Virus record (IMG/VR): IMGVR_UViG_3300025430_000132
Coordinates: 1 to 20,833 of that record
Source of the DNA: a virus
Length of the DNA stretch: 20,833 nt
Strand: one strand, 5' to 3'
Shown here: in pieces, positions 15,132-19,708 of the stretch
Numbering within the stretch: position 1 is the stretch's first letter
Layout of the letters: every line of letters begins with the position of its first letter
Notes under the pieces: model-generated
The model's database searches: none
The model's input: the letters and a program-made list of their open reading frames with translations, nothing else
Told to the model about the DNA's origin: nothing
Made by a program: the position numbers and the translations under genes

Positions 15132-15343
15132 GATCTCACCCATGACATCAGTATTGAAACAAACGTCATGACTGATGAGCAGTAAACTGCAAACCAGAAC
15201 ATTCTTCGTAGAGACCAGTCGCTCTCAATGCCGAGTAGGACTGCTTGTATGTGCTCTTCTTCAGCGTTTAGCTGTCTCAGAGGTGGCGTGTAACAGGAAC
15301 CAATCTTGATGCCCGTCTTAGTTGTGTAAAAAACATTGTCCAA
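15128..15343 (-). CDS. First gene of the leftward operon: small membrane-anchored protein
   Basis: The start was placed at TTG 15341-15343, which has AAGGAG six nt upstream; a longer frame to 15373 would put that site inside the gene. The 71-aa product has a soluble N-terminal part (TKTGIKIGSCYTPPLRQL, then AEEEHIQAVLLG) and a C-terminal membrane span at about residues 48-69 (MFWFAVYCSSVMTFVSILMSW). It is the first gene after the predicted leftward promoter at 15378-15406, so it would be made earliest. Small early membrane proteins in phages often block superinfection or alter the host envelope, but that is only a possibility here. Confidence 0.7.
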   Translation of the reverse strand: MDNVFYTTKTGIKIGSCYTPPLRQLNAEEEHIQAVLLGIESDWSLRRMFWFAVYCSSVMTFVSILMSWVRS

Positions 15344-15377
15344 TTTTTTCTCCTTAAAACACCTGTGGTGCAAACAA

Positions 15378-15406
15378 ATAGTATCATGGTTTTAATAAAA
15401 AGTTAA
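15378..15406 (-). promoter_or_regulatory. Leftward early promoter (PL-like)
   Basis: Read on the minus strand: TTAACT (-35, 15406-15401), a 17-nt spacer, TACTAT (-10, 15383-15378). The start point would be near 15371, giving a leader of about 28 nt before TTG 15343. Its -35 box contains the AGTTA half-site of the operator-like dyad. Confidence 0.5.
15393..15405. promoter_or_regulatory. Operator-like dyad OL
   Basis: TAATA-AAA-AGTTA differs at two of thirteen positions from the perfect dyad at 15433-15445. It overlaps the -35 and spacer of the leftward promoter, so a bound repressor would block it. Its centre is 40 bp from that of OR, about four helical turns. Confidence 0.45.
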
Positions 15407-15427
15407 ACCCTTTTTGTCTGAAGGGTT
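15406..15427. repeat. Inverted repeat between the two divergent promoters
   Basis: AACCCTT (15406-15412) and AAGGGTT (15421-15427) are perfect complements around an 8-nt centre. It lies exactly between the two -35 boxes. It may be a second regulator site or the base of a hairpin; no T-tract follows on either strand. Confidence 0.45.
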
Positions 15428-15454
15428 GTTATTAACTAAAAGTTATGGTAAATT
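15426..15454 (+). promoter_or_regulatory. Rightward early promoter (PR-like)
   Basis: TTGTTA (15426-15431), 17-nt spacer, TAAATT (15449-15454). The start would be near 15461, exactly where the first pairing segment of the leader RNA begins. Two dyads sit in it: TAACT-AAA-AGTTA in the spacer and the palindrome GTAAATTTAC (15448-15457) over the -10. Confidence 0.5.
15433..15445. promoter_or_regulatory. Operator-like dyad OR
   Basis: TAACT-AAA-AGTTA is a perfect 5-bp inverted repeat with a 3-nt centre, located between the -35 and -10 boxes of the rightward promoter. The same half-sites and spacing recur at 19072-19084 within another predicted promoter. The Cro/YdaS-like protein encoded at 15698 is the obvious candidate ligand. 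Confidence 0.55.
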
Positions 15455-15460
15455 TACAAC

Positions 15461-15680
15461 TGTTGGCGAAGCGGGTTAGCGCCGTGAGGGCAATTCTTAG
15501 AAGTGTTGTGCAACCTCGTCACTGCTTTATGTGAACGCCAACACCAAGACGCATGGGGATTGAAGCGATGCATAGCTGTGGGACGCGTTCCGACTTTAAG
15601 TGCAGTCTCCAGCCGTGTTGGTGTGGCGAAAGCCTGAGACTGGCAACCTGCGTTAATGTTCAAGGCAGGACACCAACAGC
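15461..15680 (+). ncRNA. Structured leader RNA with four alternating pairing segments
   Basis: This non-coding stretch, part of a 354-bp gap between genes, is GC-richer than its flanks and dense in complements. Segment 1, TGTTGGCG (15461-15468), pairs perfectly with segment 2, CGCCAACA (15536-15543). Segment 3, TGTTGGTGT (15616-15624), pairs perfectly with segment 4, ACACCAACA (15670-15678). Segment 2's extension ACACCAA (15541-15547) can instead pair with TTGGTGT of segment 3 (15618-15624). Inside the 3:4 hairpin are GGC-GAAA-GCC (15625-15634) and CCTGC/GCAGG (15647-15651, 15665-15669). Outside it, AGTCTC (15604-15609) can pair with GAGACT (15636-15641), which would compete. Segment 4 ends 6 nt before the AAGGAT ribosome site of the regulator gene. 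It resembles an attenuator or a phage antisense RNA (C4-like) in location; the identity is open. Confidence 0.55.
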
Positions 15681-15697
15681 ACACAAGGATAAAAAAA

Positions 15698-15898
15698 ATG
15701 ACTTTGGAAGAATACTTTAAAGAAGAGCCGCTAGGAGCGGTCAAAGAGATGGCTGACTATTTGGGTATCAGTACCACATGGTTGTCATTGATAATCCATG
15801 GAAAACGCAACCCATCTCCCAAACTGGCAATAAGGATTGAGGAAGCGACTATAGGGTTAGTCACTAGAAAAGATTTGTTACCAGCCTTCTTTCAGTAG
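15698..15898 (+). CDS. Cro/YdaS-like helix-turn-helix regulator
   Basis: This 66-aa protein starts at ATG 15698, behind AAGGAT. Residues about 12-37 (LGAVKEMADYLGISTTWLSL, then IIHGKRNPSP) form a Cro/CI-type helix-turn-helix, followed by SPKLAIRIEEAT, which is the usual fourth helix of the YdaS/Cro group. It lacks a dimerisation/cleavage domain, so it resembles Cro rather than CI. It is the first gene of the rightward arm and probably binds the dyads at 15393-15445. No CI-type repressor is present in this window, which is unusual for a lambda-like switch. Confidence 0.8.
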   Translation: MTLEEYFKEEPLGAVKEMADYLGISTTWLSLIIHGKRNPSPKLAIRIEEATIGLVTRKDLLPAFFQ

Positions 15899-15908
15899 TA
15901 CAATTTGT

Positions 15909-15983
15909 TGAAACACGGCTAGGTGGGGGGTAGCTATCCCACCGAAAAGAGTTTAGACCCCTCCTGCCGAGGTTTCCTTTTTT
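15909..15983 (+). terminator. Structured RNA with T-tract after the regulator gene
   Basis: Outer arms GAAAC (15910-15914) / GTTTC (15972-15976), CGGC (15916-15919) / GCCG (15966-15969) and AGG (15921-15923) / CCT (15963-15965) form a bulged stem, followed by six T (15978-15983). Inside, GGTGGG (15922-15927) pairs with CCCACC (15938-15943); its loop GGGT can also pair with ACCC (15957-15960), a possible pseudoknot. The inner hairpin competes with the AGG/CCT part of the outer stem. It can act as a terminator or a regulated attenuator before the replication genes. Confidence 0.6.
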
Positions 15984-16011
15984 CAGGGTCTTGTTTTGGG
16001 TCTAAAAATCT

Positions 16012-16767
16012 ATGCATTACTACAAACGAAATTTAGGCGATTACGCCAAAAAAGCAGGTCGATTGACCATGCTTCAACATGGAGCGTACACGCTTCTTAT
16101 TGATGCGTGTTATGACCGTGAAATCTTTCCAACTATGGATCAAGCCATTGAATGGACTTGGGCTTCAACTCAACAGGAAATTGAGGCAGTTGAGTTTGTT
16201 TTGAAGAAATTTTTTACGCTTGAAGATGGTCGATATGTCCAATCACGTATTGTTGAAGAGCTGAATAATTACCATGCCAATGCTGAGACAAACAAACGAA
16301 TCGCTATAGAAAGAGAGGCGAAGCGTAAAGAAAAGATAACGAATGGTGCACGAACCGTGGACGAACCTCCACCTAACCATAAACCATTAACCATAAACCA
16401 AGAACCAATAACCAATAACCATAAACCAAAGAGAGAGAAGGCAACTGTCGTTGCCTGTCCGCCCACAGTCACTGAACAAGTTTGGAATGATTGGTTGGTC
16501 ATCAGAAAAACCAAAGGTCTACCTTTGACCGAAACTGCTTGGGGACAAATACAAGCTGAGTTCCGCAAGTCCAATCTTTCTGACCAACAAGGTATTGAGT
16601 ACTGTTGCCTAAGCAATTGGGCGGCATTCAAGACTGCTTGGTACGAGAAGCAGATGCAGGAACAGAACGCTGGTTTGACTAAACAAGGTCAGATGAATCA
16701 GCGTGTAATGGCTGGATTGACTCGTGGATTGATTAAGGGAGATGGAAATGTCAAATTACTTGGATGA
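16012..16767 (+). CDS. DUF1376/YdaU-type replication initiation protein
   Basis: This 251-aa protein begins with HYYKRNLGDYAKKAGRLTML and continues to DACYDREIFPT, the clear opening of the DUF1376 (YdaU) family, which stands where lambda has its O protein. A Pro/Asn-rich linker (about 120-145) is followed by a C-terminal helical domain (VWNDWLVIRKTKGLPLTETA, then CCLSNWAAFKTAWY). The linker is encoded by iteron repeats (16374-16428). The role is probably origin binding and helicase recruitment, as judged from gene order. Only a weak ribosome site (GGGTC, 9 nt away) precedes ATG 16012, and a structured RNA lies upstream, so expression may be restricted. The next gene follows at once. Confidence 0.8.
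   Translation: MHYYKRNLGDYAKKAGRLTMLQHGAYTLLIDACYDREIFPTMDQAIEWTWASTQQEIEAVEFVLKKFFTLEDGRYVQSRIVEELNNYHANAETNKRIAIEREAKRKEKITNGARTVDEPPPNHKPLTINQEPITNNHKPKREKATVVACPPTVTEQVWNDWLVIRKTKGLPLTETAWGQIQAEFRKSNLSDQQGIEYCCLSNWAAFKTAWYEKQMQEQNAGLTKQGQMNQRVMAGLTRGLIKGDGNVKLLG
16374..16428 (+). repeat. Iterons inside the replication gene; candidate origin
   Basis: The 13-mer TAACCATAAACCA occurs perfectly at 16374-16386, 16388-16400 and 16416-16428. A degenerate copy (GAACCAATAACCA, three mismatches) fills 16402-16414, so the period is 14 bp throughout. Because 14 is not a multiple of three, the copies are read in different frames, and selection must act on the DNA. Lambda likewise has its origin iterons inside O. 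Confidence 0.8.
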
Positions 16768-17143
16768 TAACTTTTGCTCACTAGACGATGGTCTTGACTA
16801 CATTTTCACCAAGATGGGTGCAATCTACGGTGCTTCATTTATGAGACATTTCGACGGTGTTGACTCATCAATCGTTCGTGAAGTTTGGAAAGAGCAGATT
16901 GGTGGCTTCCTCACTTACAAGCCATCCATGGATTTTGCTATTGAACATTTAAATTCTGAGTTTATTCCGTCAGCCATCAAATTCAGAGAACTGTGCAACT
17001 CTGGCCCATCTATCCCACTGAGGGGAGTTGTTCAGATCGAACACAATCCAACACCTGTTGACCCCAATGAGCTAGCTCGTGTCAAGGAAGAGGGATTGAA
17101 AAAGCTCAAAGAATTAAGAAACACTTTCAAAGGAAAATTTTAA
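16748..17143 (+). CDS. Putative helicase loader (lambda P-like position)
   Basis: This 131-aa protein is called from ATG 16748, which has GGGAG six nt upstream; an in-frame ATG at 16742 would sit directly on that site. The sequence reads DDGLDYIFTKMGAIYGASFM, WKEQIGGFLTYKPSMDFAIE and EFIPSAIKFRELC, with the last two resembling the 'SLPEFLRLC' region that follows the replication initiator in lambdoid loaders. It lies immediately after the initiator, overlapping it by 20 nt, as P follows O. The C-terminus is a basic helix. No Walker motif is present, so it is not a DnaC-type ATPase. The loader call is by position and weak resemblance. Confidence 0.5.
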   Translation: MSNYLDDNFCSLDDGLDYIFTKMGAIYGASFMRHFDGVDSSIVREVWKEQIGGFLTYKPSMDFAIEHLNSEFIPSAIKFRELCNSGPSIPLRGVVQIEHNPTPVDPNELARVKEEGLKKLKELRNTFKGKF

Positions 17144-17365
17144 ATGTTAGATAAACCACAACAATTTGATGAATCAAAGTTGATGTGTTCCGCTCACGGT
17201 TGCCCAAACAGATGGAGTGTGAACATGGGTAAGCCTCTATGCTCTGCCCATGCTTGGGCTGAACCTGAACATTGGGGGGCAATTACTGCTCGAATTTCTG
17301 CCAGAAACATTGGTAAAAGCGAGCATGGTATTGCGAACTTTTACGAGCCAAAGGATGAATTTTGA
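17144..17365 (+). CDS. Small zinc-finger-like phage protein
   Basis: This 73-aa protein starts directly after the previous stop, with AAAGGAAAA upstream. Cys15, His18 and Cys20 (CSAHGC) plus Cys33 and His36 (CSAH) form a likely zinc site; the repeated CSAH is striking. Such 'MCSAHGCPNRWSV' proteins occur in phages beside replication genes, and their function is unknown. The remainder is polar. Its stop overlaps the TTG start at 17362. Confidence 0.75.
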   Translation: MLDKPQQFDESKLMCSAHGCPNRWSVNMGKPLCSAHAWAEPEHWGAITARISARNIGKSEHGIANFYEPKDEF

Positions 17366-17613
17366 ACTACTACGAAGCACAAGAACTTTTAGAAGCGGTG
17401 AAGTATGGAAGACCAACAACCATTCGAGAAATTAACTTGGCGCTCTTTCTCACTGGAGACCTGTGTTCACCATTATGCGACGATGGCTTTGACGAAAGGA
17501 TGGATCGACTATGCGAGAGCGAGAGTCAGGGAGCTGGAGGCAGACGAGACTGGCTTATGGATCGGGCTTGGCAAACTCGTAGCGCAGAGAATAAAGGAGA
17601 TCAAGGATGCTGA
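17362..17613 (+). CDS. Hypothetical protein overlapping another frame; N-terminus family-like
   Basis: The frame opens at TTG 17362 (overlapping the previous stop, TTGA) and encodes 83 aa. Residues 1-34 (NYYEAQELLEAVKYGRPTTI, then REINLALFLTGDL) look like a recognisable phage protein type ending in 'AL..TGDL'. After that the sequence turns Cys/Arg/Asp-rich and reads like a shadow of the other frame (17405-17626). The start lacks a strong ribosome site. Either this is a short gene whose tail overlaps its neighbour by about 210 nt, or the two frames were once one. Confidence 0.45.
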   Translation: MNYYEAQELLEAVKYGRPTTIREINLALFLTGDLCSPLCDDGFDERMDRLCESESQGAGGRRDWLMDRAWQTRSAENKGDQGC

Positions 17614-17626
17614 TTTGCGGAATTGA
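17405..17626 (+). CDS. Hypothetical small helical phage protein
   Basis: The ATG at 17405 has GGTGA just upstream. The 73-aa product reads naturally throughout: FEKLTWRSFSLETCVHHYAT, WIDYARARVRELEADETGLW and IGLGKLVAQRIKEIKDADLR. That is two amphipathic helices and a Trp/His-rich front, with no known motif. It overlaps the frame from 17362 almost completely and the resolvase by 20 nt. Of the two overlapping frames, this one has the better coding character over the last 120 nt. Confidence 0.55.
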   Translation: MEDQQPFEKLTWRSFSLETCVHHYATMALTKGWIDYARARVRELEADETGLWIGLGKLVAQRIKEIKDADLRN

Positions 17627-18071
17627 TCCCGGTCTCTCTGGCGCATGGGGAATGATTGATCACCATGCCAATTACCATGCCTGTGGAGATATGCACCACG
17701 AAGACGATGGCGTCCTTGACACAGAAAAGATCTGGTCTGAGATGAAACAAGCTCGAAATGGTTACGACATTGTAATTGTTGTGGAAAAAGTACATTCCAT
17801 GCCAAAACAAGGAGTCAGTTCTACCTTCAAGTTTGGAATGGCCTTTGGAGGGGCTTTATCGCTCGCTAGACGCTTTAAAAGTGAGGTGGTAATGGTCAGC
17901 CCTCAACTTTGGAAAAAATCGCTTAAATTGGGTTCTGACAAAGATTTAAGTTTAGAGATGGCACGAGAATTGTTTTATGGAGCGCCTTTGGCTCGTAAGA
18001 AAGACAACGGTAGGGCAGAGGCATTGTTAATTGCAGAATGGCACAGAAGGGGAAATTATGGTCAAGAGTAA
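17607..18071 (+). CDS. RuvC-like Holliday-junction resolvase/endonuclease
   Basis: This 154-aa protein has the RNase H-fold motifs of RuvC: CGIDPGLSGAWGMID with Asp7, IVVEKVHSMPKQG with Glu60, and KKDNGRAEALLIAEW with Asp133 and Glu138. A Ser/Phe-rich turn (GVSSTFKFGMAFG) and VVMVSPQLWKK are also typical. The family cleaves branched DNA; in phages it resolves replication and recombination intermediates before packaging. AAAGGAG lies seven nt upstream of ATG 17607. The length is close to that of bacterial RuvC. Its 3' end overlaps the next gene by 14 nt. Confidence 0.85.
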   Translation: MLICGIDPGLSGAWGMIDHHANYHACGDMHHEDDGVLDTEKIWSEMKQARNGYDIVIVVEKVHSMPKQGVSSTFKFGMAFGGALSLARRFKSEVVMVSPQLWKKSLKLGSDKDLSLEMARELFYGAPLARKKDNGRAEALLIAEWHRRGNYGQE

Positions 18072-18456
18072 GTACACAGCAGGTTCCAAGATTCACCAAG
18101 CCTTAACAAAGCTTGAGATGGGTGGTTTAGATGCTTTTACATTGAGGAAAGCAATCAACTTTAAAGATTCGACAAAGTTGTTTTTTAAAAGGATCATAGA
18201 ACCTTTGGTGGGGGACAACATGATCAAACCAGCAGATGAGATTTACTTTTTAACGCCTAACGGTCAATCAAGATTAGAGACCATGGGGCGGTATGTTGTG
18301 CACGTCCCAAGGGTAAGGAGGGAGAGGGAGAAGTTTGAACCTTACAAGCCAGTTAAAACCCCATCGGTCAGGCCAAATGCTGACGACAATTTTAACTTCC
18401 CAAGCCGTAGGGGAAATCATTTGTTCTATCGTGACGGTAGAGTGGAGGCGGTATGA
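18058..18456 (+). CDS. Winged-helix-like hypothetical protein
   Basis: This 132-aa protein is called from ATG 18058, which has AAGGGG seven nt upstream; the frame runs back to 18031 but that start has no site. Residues about 10-75 (KIHQALTKLEMGGLDAFTLR, then STKLFFKRIIEPLVGDNMI and EIYFLTPNGQSRLE) fit a winged helix with recognition helix and wing. The second half is basic and disordered (RRERE, PSRRG). It may bind DNA or regulate the right arm; no partner is known. The stop overlaps the next start (ATGA). Confidence 0.6.
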   Translation: MVKSKYTAGSKIHQALTKLEMGGLDAFTLRKAINFKDSTKLFFKRIIEPLVGDNMIKPADEIYFLTPNGQSRLETMGRYVVHVPRVRREREKFEPYKPVKTPSVRPNADDNFNFPSRRGNHLFYRDGRVEAV

Positions 18457-18788
18457 AAATAGATCCAAATGCCGCAATTGACTTTATGTATGAAAACGCG
18501 GTCAAGTACGCGCAGGCCAAGGCAGATCGGTTTTACTTGGAGAAGTACAGGGAAAGCTTGAAGTCAATACTATGTAAAGAAGCTCTCTCTAATGGCTTTG
18601 AAGCAGTTAATGCTCAGGAAAGGGAAGCTCTAAGCAATCCTAAGTATATTGACCACCTGATGTCAATTAAACACGCTATGGAGATTGAAGAGACACTCAG
18701 ATGGCAGTTAATCGCGGCAGAAGCTAGAGTAGAGGTATGGAGAACTCAATCAGCCAATGACAGAGCCATGGATAGAGCAACGGTATGA
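18453..18788 (+). CDS. Conserved phage protein of unknown function
   Basis: This 111-aa protein is entirely helical in appearance. It opens with DPNAAIDFMYENAVKYAQAK and ends with LRWQLIAAEARVEVWRTQS, then ANDRAMDRATV. This signature ending is one I associate with a widespread family of small phage proteins beside replication or recombination genes. Its start and stop both overlap neighbours (ATGA), so it is translated with the winged-helix-like and Ref-like genes. The function is unknown; the length and lack of Cys or catalytic residues suggest a structural or adaptor role. Confidence 0.7.
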   Translation: MKIDPNAAIDFMYENAVKYAQAKADRFYLEKYRESLKSILCKEALSNGFEAVNAQEREALSNPKYIDHLMSIKHAMEIEETLRWQLIAAEARVEVWRTQSANDRAMDRATV

Positions 18789-19090
18789 ACAACACTCTGA
18801 CGGCCAAAGAGAGGGCTTACGTGGGGCTGGTAAAGCTTTTACCTTGCTCAGTATGTGATGCTCAAGGCCCAAGCTCTGCCCACCATGTCAAGCAAGGCAA
18901 CCAATACACAGTTGTGGCCCTCTGTTGGGACTGCCATCAAGGGCCTATGCTTGGCTGGCATGGGGAGAAGAGGATGTGGAAGATTAAAAAGATGGACATG
19001 GATGATGCGTTAAATACAACAATTAAAAGAGTTATTGAATTATTGAATAACCCCATGATTGACAGGGACATTAACTTTAAGTTAAGATAG
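18785..19090 (+). CDS. Ref-like zinc nuclease (HNH-type)
   Basis: This 101-aa protein has Cys21, Cys24 (CSVC), His33-His34 (SAHHV), Cys47, Cys50 and His51 (CWDCHQG), and His59 (GWHGE). This is the arrangement of the Ref family of phage P1, a RecA-dependent HNH-type nuclease with a zinc site and a catalytic His pair. It is also close in layout to lambda NinG-type proteins. A nuclease would suit a module with RuvC and an exonuclease. It lacks the long N-terminal tail of P1 Ref. The start overlaps the preceding stop (ATGA). The family assignment is by motif only. Confidence 0.65.
   Translation: MNNTLTAKERAYVGLVKLLPCSVCDAQGPSSAHHVKQGNQYTVVALCWDCHQGPMLGWHGEKRMWKIKKMDMDDALNTTIKRVIELLNNPMIDRDINFKLR
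19059..19088 (+). promoter_or_regulatory. Sigma70-like promoter with operator dyad in its spacer
   Basis: A perfect -35 TTGACA (19059-19064), an 18-nt spacer and TAAGAT (19083-19088). The spacer contains the perfect palindrome TTAACTT-T-AAGTTAA (19071-19085), which includes TAACT-TTA-AGTTA (19072-19084), the same dyad and spacing as at 15433. The start would be near 19095, in front of the gene at 19133. The box lies at the 3' end of the Ref-like gene. Confidence 0.55.
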
Positions 19091-19095
19091 CGTCA

Positions 19096-19110
19096 CCACA
19101 CTAGATGTGG
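19096..19110 (+). other. Short 5'-leader hairpin
   Basis: CCACA (19096-19100) and TGTGG (19106-19110) form a 5-bp hairpin at the predicted 5' end of the transcript from 19059-19088. There is no T-tract, so it is more likely a stability or translation element than a terminator. Confidence 0.4.
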
Positions 19111-19132
19111 GTTAACTTTAAAGGATTTAAAA

Positions 19133-19438
19133 ATGAACGCTTTTACATCACTCGAATCTCTCCTCTTCGCAGACATCAACAATGACATCGACCAGATGGT
19201 TTTGTTAGATAAGCAAATCAAAGAACTTGAGGCTCAACTCAAAGCTCGCAAGGACGCCATTGCTAACAAGTATGGTGAGGGTAAGCACCAAGGCAATCAG
19301 TACACAGCAGTTGTGAGCCTTTCACAACGCAACACAGTGGCATGGAAGAAGGTCGCAGAAGAAGTCGAGATTCCTGCTGACATCATTGCCAAGCACACAT
19401 CTACTACATCTATCATCACAGTATCTGCCAAAGCTTAA
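19133..19438 (+). CDS. Hypothetical coiled-coil protein (host-nuclease-inhibitor-like layout)
   Basis: This 101-aa protein follows AAAGGAT. Residues about 16-47 are a heptad-rich helix (DIDQMVLLDKQIKELEAQLK) and the rest is a strand-rich domain (YTAVVSLSQRNTVAWKKVAE, then IIAKHTSTTSIITVSAKA). The 'helical coil, then GEGKH.G..Y.A.VS...R.TVAWK' layout is seen in small phage proteins next to recombination genes, some named after Gam. I cannot confirm a nuclease inhibitor role. It is the first gene behind a predicted operator-bearing promoter. Confidence 0.6.
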   Translation: MNAFTSLESLLFADINNDIDQMVLLDKQIKELEAQLKARKDAIANKYGEGKHQGNQYTAVVSLSQRNTVAWKKVAEEVEIPADIIAKHTSTTSIITVSAKA

Positions 19439-19444
19439 CTAACT

Positions 19445-19458
19445 GCCCCTTCGGGGGC
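19445..19458 (+). other. UUCG-capped intercistronic hairpin
   Basis: GCCCC-TTCG-GGGGC is a perfect 5-bp stem with an extra-stable UUCG tetraloop, placed 7 nt after the stop of the upstream gene and just before the AAAGG site of the next. There is no T-tract, so transcription should continue. It may protect the 3' end of the upstream message or limit ribosome entry. Confidence 0.6.
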
Positions 19459-19471
19459 TAAAGGAACCATC

Positions 19472-19648
19472 ATGGAAAAAGAAGAAGTTGTTATCAAAGG
19501 TTTAGAAGATTCAAGAATTTTTGTCAGTGAGTTTGACGAAGACATTTGGTTATCCATTCAAGTGCGTATGGGTAGTGCTCGTTGCATTTTAAAAAGAGAC
19601 CAAGCTCAGTTGTTGCTTGAAGAATTGCAAAAACTTCTTGAACAATAA
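19472..19648 (+). CDS. 58-aa hypothetical protein
   Basis: ATG 19472 to TAA 19646-19648, with AAAGGAACC ahead. The protein reads EEVVIKGLEDSRIFVSEFDE, then DIWLSIQVRMGSARCILKRD, then QAQLLLEELQKLLEQ: an acidic strand-rich start and a C-terminal amphipathic helix. No family is recognised. Good ribosome site and a snug fit between the hairpin and the next promoter support it as real. Confidence 0.7.
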   Translation: MEKEEVVIKGLEDSRIFVSEFDEDIWLSIQVRMGSARCILKRDQAQLLLEELQKLLEQ

Positions 19649-19666
19649 ACTGTCATTATTTATAAG
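19638..19666 (+). promoter_or_regulatory. Sigma70-like promoter overlapping an AGTTA half-site
   Basis: TTGAAC (19638-19643), 17-nt spacer, TATAAG (19661-19666). AAGTTAA (19664-19670) overlaps the -10, and TATTT at 19657-19661 is a poor second half, so it would be a weaker member of the TAACT-N3-AGTTA set. It would drive the gene at 19709. Confidence 0.45.
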
Positions 19667-19708
19667 TTAATGTGTGGTTTAATGTAGTTTTAACAAGGAG
19701 TTAACGCC

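Noticed and set aside
15609-15650. A self-cleaving ribozyme within the structured leader
   Set aside because: I looked for the hammerhead core CUGAUGA...GAAA; only GAAA in a GNRA-type loop is present, without the partner core.
15454-15744. A 96-aa minus-strand frame across the control region
   Set aside because: It runs antisense through the structured leader and the start of the Cro-like gene, has Cys/Trp-rich shadow-like composition and no good ribosome site.
16374-16428. A CRISPR array
   Set aside because: Units are 13-14 bp with almost no spacer and lie inside a coding gene; they fit iterons, not CRISPR repeats.
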